A stretch of DNA of 64,000 bases, from contig NZ_CP095848.1 of NCBI RefSeq assembly GCF_023101345.1, positions 62,001 through 126,000 of the forward strand, read 5' to 3'. The position numbers and the translations under genes are program-made. Below, piece by piece: positions 60,021-64,000 of this stretch (its first letter is position 1; each line of letters starts with the position of its first letter). The notes under the pieces are model-generated. The model had not been told where the DNA came from. It made no database searches and saw only the letters and a program-made list of their open reading frames with translations. Source of the stretch: Hymenobacter sublimis (GTDB lineage Bacteria; Bacteroidota; Bacteroidia; Cytophagales; Hymenobacteraceae).

Positions 60021-60028
60021 CAAAGATA
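60021..60028 (-). promoter_or_regulatory. Candidate -7 box of pdxJ
   Basis: TATCTTTG on the minus strand (60028-60021), 31 bp before the pdxJ ATG. No well-placed -33 TTG was found. Confidence 0.5.
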
Positions 60029-60191
60029 CAACCTCAAACAGCCCACCTCGCTTTCCGTTTCCGGTCATGCTGCTAACCCCAACGTTACGTTACCGCCTAT
60101 ACAAGCAGTTCTCTCGCAGCTGAAAAAGGGCCTTGTCGACCCCGTTGTCGGGAATAACCCGTAATCTTGCACCTCCTTTATTCTCCTTCCC

Positions 60192-60656
60192 ATGGCTCTG
60201 AAAGAAACCATCGACGCTGATATTAAAAAGGCTATGCTGGCCAAAGACAAAGTTCGTCTGACCGCCCTGCGCAGCATTAAATCCCAGATCCTGCTGGCGG
60301 AAACGGCCGAAGGACAGCACGGCGCGGCCCTAACTCCTGAGGCCGAAACGAAGCTGCTAACCAAGTCGGCTAAGCAGCGCCGCGAAGCCGCCGAAATGTA
60401 CCAGAAGCAGTTCCGCTCTGACCTGGAAGAAATAGAGCTGGCAGAGCTGGCCATCATCGAAGAGTACCTGCCCCAGCAGCTGTCGGAAGCTGATCTGGTG
60501 GAAAAGCTCGTCGGCATCATCCAGCGCGTAGGAGCCACCGGCCCTTCTGATTTGGGTAAGGTAATGGGGGTAGCCGCCCGCGAATTGGCAGGTCAGGCCG
60601 ATGGCCGGCAGATTTCACAGGTAGTAAATAACCTACTCAATAATACGAATCTGTAA
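60192..60656 (+). CDS. GatB/YqeY-family protein
   Basis: This 154-aa all-helical protein shows similarity to the C-terminal domain of GatB. Family signatures are LKETIDADIKKAMLAKDKVR and ALRSIKSQILLAE at the N-terminus and IIEEYLPQQLSEADL in the middle, with a C-terminal helix ending VAARELAGQADGRQISQVV. YqeY proteins may bind tRNA or act in tRNA-dependent amidation; the role is not firmly known. A near -7 box TAATCTTG lies about 25 bp upstream. Confidence 0.9.
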   Translation: MALKETIDADIKKAMLAKDKVRLTALRSIKSQILLAETAEGQHGAALTPEAETKLLTKSAKQRREAAEMYQKQFRSDLEEIELAELAIIEEYLPQQLSEADLVEKLVGIIQRVGATGPSDLGKVMGVAARELAGQADGRQISQVVNNLLNNTNL

Positions 60657-60731
60657 GAGGGCAATAATGGGTAGCGAAAGGGTGCAGATGGGTCACCGCC
60701 ATCTGCGTCCTTGCTAGGACAGCCCGTCAAA

Positions 60732-60763
60732 CTCACCTGTTCACTTCTTCACTGTTCCACCTT
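60732..60763 (+). repeat. Four degenerate octamers directly before the cvpA start
   Basis: CTCACCTG, TTCACTTC, TTCACTGT and TCCACCTT lie head to tail and end exactly at the GTG start of the CvpA gene. No matching left arm was found; the nearby hairpin GCAGATGG/CCATCTGC (60684-60706) is separate. Confidence 0.55.
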
Positions 60764-61285
60764 GTGTCCGCCCTTGATATCCTGCTGCTTATTCCGCTGG
60801 GCATTGGCGCGGTGAAAGGCTACCGGCGCGGGTTGCTGCTGGAGGTAGCCTCGTTGCTGGCGCTGGTGCTGGGGGTAGTGGGTGGTTTGCTGTTGCTAAA
60901 CGATGCCATTCCACTGGTGCGTCACTACGTGGGGGAGGCCTTTGGACTGCTGCCGCTGGTGTCGTTCGTGCTAGTGTTTGCCGCCATCGGTTGGGGTGTG
61001 CATCTGCTGAGCGGGGTTATCCGCACAGCCGTGCACCTGACCCCGCTGGGCGTGCTGGATAGCTTGGGCGGCGCGGTGAGCGGCGTGCTGAAATGGGTAC
61101 TCGGCCTCAGCTTATTGCTGCACGGGGTGGGCATGGCGGGTCTGCAGCTGATTTCACCCCAGCTGCTGGCCGATTCGCAGGTGCTACCCGTTGTGCGGGA
61201 AGCCACGCCGCTGGCCCTGAGCATCGTAAGCTTCGTGTTGCCCTTCGCTGGCACTCTGCTGGATAAGCTGCGCGAGGTGTTTTAG
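60764..61285 (+). CDS. CvpA-family membrane protein
   Basis: This protein has four hydrophobic spans (residues ~4-20, ~28-46, ~62-82, ~100-120), and the family motif near the start, DILLLIPLGIGAVKGYRRGL, fits CvpA. CvpA is linked to colicin V production in E. coli and to membrane-associated stress functions; its precise role is unknown. The start is GTG 60764, directly after octamer repeats. The next gene starts 82 bp downstream with its own -7 box. Confidence 0.88.
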   Translation: MSALDILLLIPLGIGAVKGYRRGLLLEVASLLALVLGVVGGLLLLNDAIPLVRHYVGEAFGLLPLVSFVLVFAAIGWGVHLLSGVIRTAVHLTPLGVLDSLGGAVSGVLKWVLGLSLLLHGVGMAGLQLISPQLLADSQVLPVVREATPLALSIVSFVLPFAGTLLDKLREVF

Positions 61286-61356
61286 TAGCCATCCTGCATG
61301 GAATGTAGGCGCGGGGCGGAACTAGTAACCAACTGCTTGGTTAGCACACCTACCCT

Positions 61357-61364
61357 TACCTTTG
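61357..61364 (+). promoter_or_regulatory. Candidate -7 box at the amidotransferase start
   Basis: TACCTTTG ends 3 bp before the ATG at 61368. A TTG at 61337-61339 is 17 bp upstream, slightly short for a -33 element. A transcript from here would be leaderless or would start inside the gene. Confidence 0.45.
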
Positions 61365-61367
61365 CCC

Positions 61368-61964
61368 ATGCGTTTGCTGCTACTAGATAACTTCGACTCC
61401 TTCACCTATAATCTGCTAGACTACCTCCGGCAGCTGGGCTGTGAGGTGCTGGTGCGGCGTAATGACGTATCCTTAACTGAGTTGCAGGACTTATCCTTCG
61501 ATGGTGTCGTCTTGTCGCCGGGACCAGGCGCGCCGGCGGCGGCAGGCGTAATGCCAACTGTCATCGAGGCCTACCACCAGCAGCTGCCCATGCTCGGAGT
61601 ATGCCTGGGCCACCAAGCTTTGGGCGAGTTTTTTGGGGCCAAGATCAGCCGGGCCAATCGGCCCATGCACGGCAAAGTATCGGAGGTAGAATGGCTGGCC
61701 CCGAGCCCGCTGAATGCAGGGCTACCGCTGCGCATGCCCGTCACGCGCTACCATTCTCTCGTACTAGATCAGCTGCCCCCGTCGTTGGAGGCGCTGGCCC
61801 GTACTACTACCACCGAGCAGGAAATCATGGCGCTGCGTCACCGTACACTGCCTTTGTACGGGGTGCAGTTTCATCCGGAAGCTCTCCTGACGCCCAACGG
61901 CCTGGCCCTGCTAGGCAATTGGGTCAAGAATTGTATCATTGCACAACCTGCCCCGGCGCCCTGA
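61368..61964 (+). CDS. Anthranilate/aminodeoxychorismate synthase component II
   Basis: This class I glutamine amidotransferase supplies ammonia for anthranilate (tryptophan) or aminodeoxychorismate (folate) synthesis. The N-terminus is LLLLDNFDSFTYNLLDYL, the catalytic Cys79 lies in LGVCLGHQALGEFF, and the His-Glu pair in YGVQFHPEALLTP. At 198 aa it is complete. trpE or pabB is not adjacent, so TrpG versus PabA cannot be decided. I use ATG 61368; an upstream in-frame TTG at 61362 is part of the -7 box. The next gene follows after 25 bp. Confidence 0.93.
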   Translation: MRLLLLDNFDSFTYNLLDYLRQLGCEVLVRRNDVSLTELQDLSFDGVVLSPGPGAPAAAGVMPTVIEAYHQQLPMLGVCLGHQALGEFFGAKISRANRPMHGKVSEVEWLAPSPLNAGLPLRMPVTRYHSLVLDQLPPSLEALARTTTTEQEIMALRHRTLPLYGVQFHPEALLTPNGLALLGNWVKNCIIAQPAPAP

Positions 61965-61989
61965 GCCCGGCAGTATATTCCCTGAGAAG

Positions 61990-62766
61990 ATGGCGTTGCA
62001 GATCAAGGAAAAGAATGGATTTCACTACGTAGATGAAGGTTCCGGCGAAGTGCTGTTGCTGCTGCACGGTCTGTTCGGAGCCTTGAGCAACTGGCAAGAC
62101 GTAGTGGCCGAGTTTAGCGCCCAGTACCGCGTAGTAATTCCGCTCCTGCCAATTTATGACATGCCGCTCACCAAAGCGGGTGTGCCCGGCCTGGTAGGTT
62201 TTGTCGAAGATTTCCTGGCGGAAGTAAAGCTGCCTGAGCCGTGCACCGTGCTCGGCAACTCCCTCGGCGGGCACATTGCCCTGGTGTACACGTTGCGCAA
62301 CGCCGGCCGCGTAAACCGGTTGGTCCTGACGGGTAGCAGTGGCTTGTTTGAGGACAGCATGGGCGGTTCGTTTCCTAAGCGTGGTAACTATGCCTACGTG
62401 CAAGAGCGGGTGGGTTATACCTTCTACGACCCCGCTATTGCTACCCAGGAACTGGTTGATGAGGTATTTAGCGTAACCAACTCCAACGCGAAATGCCTGC
62501 GCATCATTAGCATTGCCCGCTCGGCCCAGCGGCATAACCTAGCCAAGGAATTGCAGCACATCCGCGTACCTACCCTGCTAGTGTGGGGGCTGAACGACAC
62601 GATAACGCCCCCCGTAGTAGCCCACGAGTTTAACCGCCTCATCCGCGGCTCTGAGTTGCGCTTTCTGGACCACTGCGGTCATGCGCCCATGATGGAGCGC
62701 CCAACTGCTTTCAACCAGCTACTGCACCAGTTTTTAGCGCGCACAGCTGTTCCGGTAGCCGGGTAA
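61990..62766 (+). CDS. Alpha/beta-fold hydrolase
   Basis: This is a cytoplasmic alpha/beta hydrolase of about 258 aa. The oxyanion region LLLLHGLFGALSNW is at ~20-33, the nucleophile in VLGNSLGGHIALVYTL (~90-105), and the catalytic His in FLDHCGHAPMMERP. Substrate unknown; the set resembles esterases of small molecules. I chose ATG 61990 (MALQIKEKNG) because residues encoded further upstream overlap the amidotransferase gene. The close spacing suggests co-transcription with it. Confidence 0.87.
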   Translation: MALQIKEKNGFHYVDEGSGEVLLLLHGLFGALSNWQDVVAEFSAQYRVVIPLLPIYDMPLTKAGVPGLVGFVEDFLAEVKLPEPCTVLGNSLGGHIALVYTLRNAGRVNRLVLTGSSGLFEDSMGGSFPKRGNYAYVQERVGYTFYDPAIATQELVDEVFSVTNSNAKCLRIISIARSAQRHNLAKELQHIRVPTLLVWGLNDTITPPVVAHEFNRLIRGSELRFLDHCGHAPMMERPTAFNQLLHQFLARTAVPVAG

Positions 62767-62832
62767 GCTCCGCGCCGCCGAGGCTTTCGCCAAATAAATG
62801 CAACTGTTGGTCTGGTGAACCCGCTCTTTTAG

Positions 62833-62872
62833 CCAGCCACGTACGTATGTATGGCTGGAATTTCTTTCTTTG
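62833..62872 (+). terminator. Terminator-like hairpin after the hydrolase gene
   Basis: CCAGCCA (62833-62839) pairs with TGGCTGG (62852-62858), followed by the T-rich tract AATTTCTTTCTTT. The stem is short, so efficiency is uncertain. Confidence 0.6.
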
Positions 62873-62913
62873 GTAGTGTGCCCTACCTCTATCTTCGTTC
62901 CTAGTTCCCTCCC

Positions 62914-63591
62914 ATGAACTCCATTATCGCCGAGGATTTACTGAATCAGATGATTCCGCCCCTGAAGGTGACGGACTCTATGGAAAAGGCGGCCCGCTGG
63001 CTGGAGGAATTCCACGTGGGCCAGCTGCCTGTGCTCGATAATCGGCTGTACCTGGGACTGGTGACGGAATCGGACCTGATGGACCAGGATGCCGATAAGC
63101 AGCTGCTCAGTGATATTGCCTTGAACTACGCTGATGTGCACGTGCAGCGCGACCAGCACTTCTACAATATCATTGAGCTGGCCGTGCAAAATAAAGTGCA
63201 GCTAGTGCCCGTACTTGATGAGCAGCGGGAGTACATGGGTGTGGTAACCGTAAGCGACACGCTGGCGGCCTTCGGTAAAGTGCCCGTTGCTAGTAACCAG
63301 CAGGGCATCATTGTGCTGGCCATGGAAGAGCGGGATTATTCCCTAACCCAGATTAGCCGGTACGTAGAGGAAAACAACGCTAAAATCATAAGCGCCCACG
63401 TGGCTCAGGACGAACACGACCCCTACCGGATCCGGCTCACTCTGAAGCTGAACACGCCCAATATTACCCGCATTATTGCTACTCTAGAGCGGTTCGGGTA
63501 TTCTATTACGGCTCAGTTCAGCGGCACCGAGGAAGTGAGCGAAGACGAGCAGCAGCGCTACGATGCCCTGCTGCGTTACCTGAACATCTGA
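62914..63591 (+). CDS. CBS-domain protein with an ACT-like C-terminus
   Basis: Two CBS motifs occupy residues ~8-135 (for example VGQLPVLDNRLYLGLVTESDLM and VQLVPVLDEQREYMGVVTVSD). They form an adenosyl-ligand sensing Bateman module. The remaining part (~143-210) is ACT-like (GIIVLAMEERDYSLTQISRY, HDPYRIRLTLKLNTPN). Such proteins are stand-alone regulators; the ligand is unknown. The start of the BamA-like gene lies 13 bp after the stop, so the two probably share a transcript. Confidence 0.88.
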   Translation: MNSIIAEDLLNQMIPPLKVTDSMEKAARWLEEFHVGQLPVLDNRLYLGLVTESDLMDQDADKQLLSDIALNYADVHVQRDQHFYNIIELAVQNKVQLVPVLDEQREYMGVVTVSDTLAAFGKVPVASNQQGIIVLAMEERDYSLTQISRYVEENNAKIISAHVAQDEHDPYRIRLTLKLNTPNITRIIATLERFGYSITAQFSGTEEVSEDEQQRYDALLRYLNI

Positions 63592-63604
63592 GCAGGTAGG
63601 AGAA

Positions 63605-64000
63605 GTGCTGGCTATTGTATTGACGTTGCTGCTAGGCCTGCTACCGTCGGCCCCGGCAGCTATGCCTGTCGCTGGCCTTTCCGCGGCTCCCCCTGATTCG
63701 CTCCGCCGCGCCGCAACCGACAGCGTGATTAGCGTGCAATGCCCCGGCTACCCCACGTTGCGGGTTGCTAGCATTCTGTTTGTGGGCAATAAAGTAACGA
63801 AAGAGCCGGTGCTACGAGCCGAGCTGGATTTCCGGGAAGGCGATACGCTACGGGCCGCTACCTTCAGTAAACGACTGGAAGCCAACCGCCGCCGCTTATT
63901 TAACCTGCAGCTTTTCCACCAGGTGCTGCTGCAGGCCGTCTGTCGCGACGGCGAAGTGACCATTCTCTACAGCGTGCAAGAGCGGTGGTACACCTTTCCT
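63605..64000 (+). CDS. BamA/TamA-type outer membrane protein, 5' part (cut by window end)
   Basis: The frame runs open to the last base of the window. From the GTG at 63605 (AGGAGA upstream) it encodes a signal-peptide-like hydrophobic start (VLAIVLTLLLGLLPSAPAA), then a POTRA-like domain: VASILFVGNKVTKEPVLRAE, FREGDTL and FNLQLFHQVLLQAV, and an RWYTFP end. This is the usual opening of BamA- or TamA-family outer-membrane beta-barrel proteins. Only 132 codons are present, so the barrel cannot be seen. The GTG start could be wrong by a few codons. Confidence 0.75.
   Translation, partial: MLAIVLTLLLGLLPSAPAAMPVAGLSAAPPDSLRRAATDSVISVQCPGYPTLRVASILFVGNKVTKEPVLRAELDFREGDTLRAATFSKRLEANRRRLFNLQLFHQVLLQAVCRDGEVTILYSVQERWYTFP

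Overview
The window is a GC-rich chromosomal segment of a Bacteroidota bacterium, most likely the Hymenobacteraceae (Hymenobacter-like). Supporting signs are the split F-type ATP synthase cluster (a, c, b, delta, alpha and gamma, without beta and epsilon), a MurF-alanine racemase fusion, CarboxypepD_reg/DUF5686 and DUF4834 proteins, a PafA alkaline phosphatase, and promoters with the Bacteroidota -7 box TAnnTTTG. Shine-Dalgarno sites are mostly absent. The assignment comes from gene content, not from a database search. No prophage, IS element, CRISPR array or rRNA was seen. One tRNA gene, tRNA-Thr(CGT), is present.

Layout. 0.07-6.4 kb: ATP synthase operon, with an unrecognised 104-aa gene between the atpZ-like and atpI-like genes. 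6.5-20.5 kb: mixed metabolism: HAD phosphatase, PafA phosphatase next to inorganic pyrophosphatase, UbiA-like protein, NAD(P)HX repair enzyme, MsrB, L-serine dehydratase alpha, channel-like protein, LutB, M28 peptidase, IspF. 20.7-27.7 kb: tetR-tolC-adaptor-RND efflux operon with a clear palindromic operator candidate. 28-34.9 kb: small proteins, including an acyl-carrier-like protein with Thr in place of the phosphopantetheine Ser, a DUF1232 protein, an NlpC/P60 peptidase, an SDR, a GAF protein, tRNA-Thr and an FkbM methyltransferase. 34.9-49.7 kb: envelope and wall genes: DUF5686, RecX, DUF4230, two GT-C/YfhO membrane proteins, a D-cysteine desulfhydrase-like enzyme, RarD-like EamA, MurF-Alr, OmpA lipoprotein. 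49.9-53.9 kb: FeoAB, an RsmI-like methylase, an alpha/beta hydrolase. 54-60 kb: TPR histidine kinase, then a tRNA 2-selenouridine cluster (mnmH-VOC-selD-membrane protein) and pdxJ. 60.2-64 kb: YqeY, CvpA, a class I glutamine amidotransferase, a hydrolase, a CBS protein, and the 5' part of a BamA-like POTRA protein cut by the window end.

The strongest non-gene signal is in the intergenic spaces. Many hold palindromes whose arms are degenerate 7- or 8-bp tandem units. The word differs from locus to locus but the design is the same. Some have a GTCAT-type hairpin core nested inside the arms. One arm runs into the efflux adaptor gene and encodes the hydrophobic core of its signal peptide. Several convergent gene pairs are separated by long, nearly perfect bidirectional terminators (25-31 bp stems).
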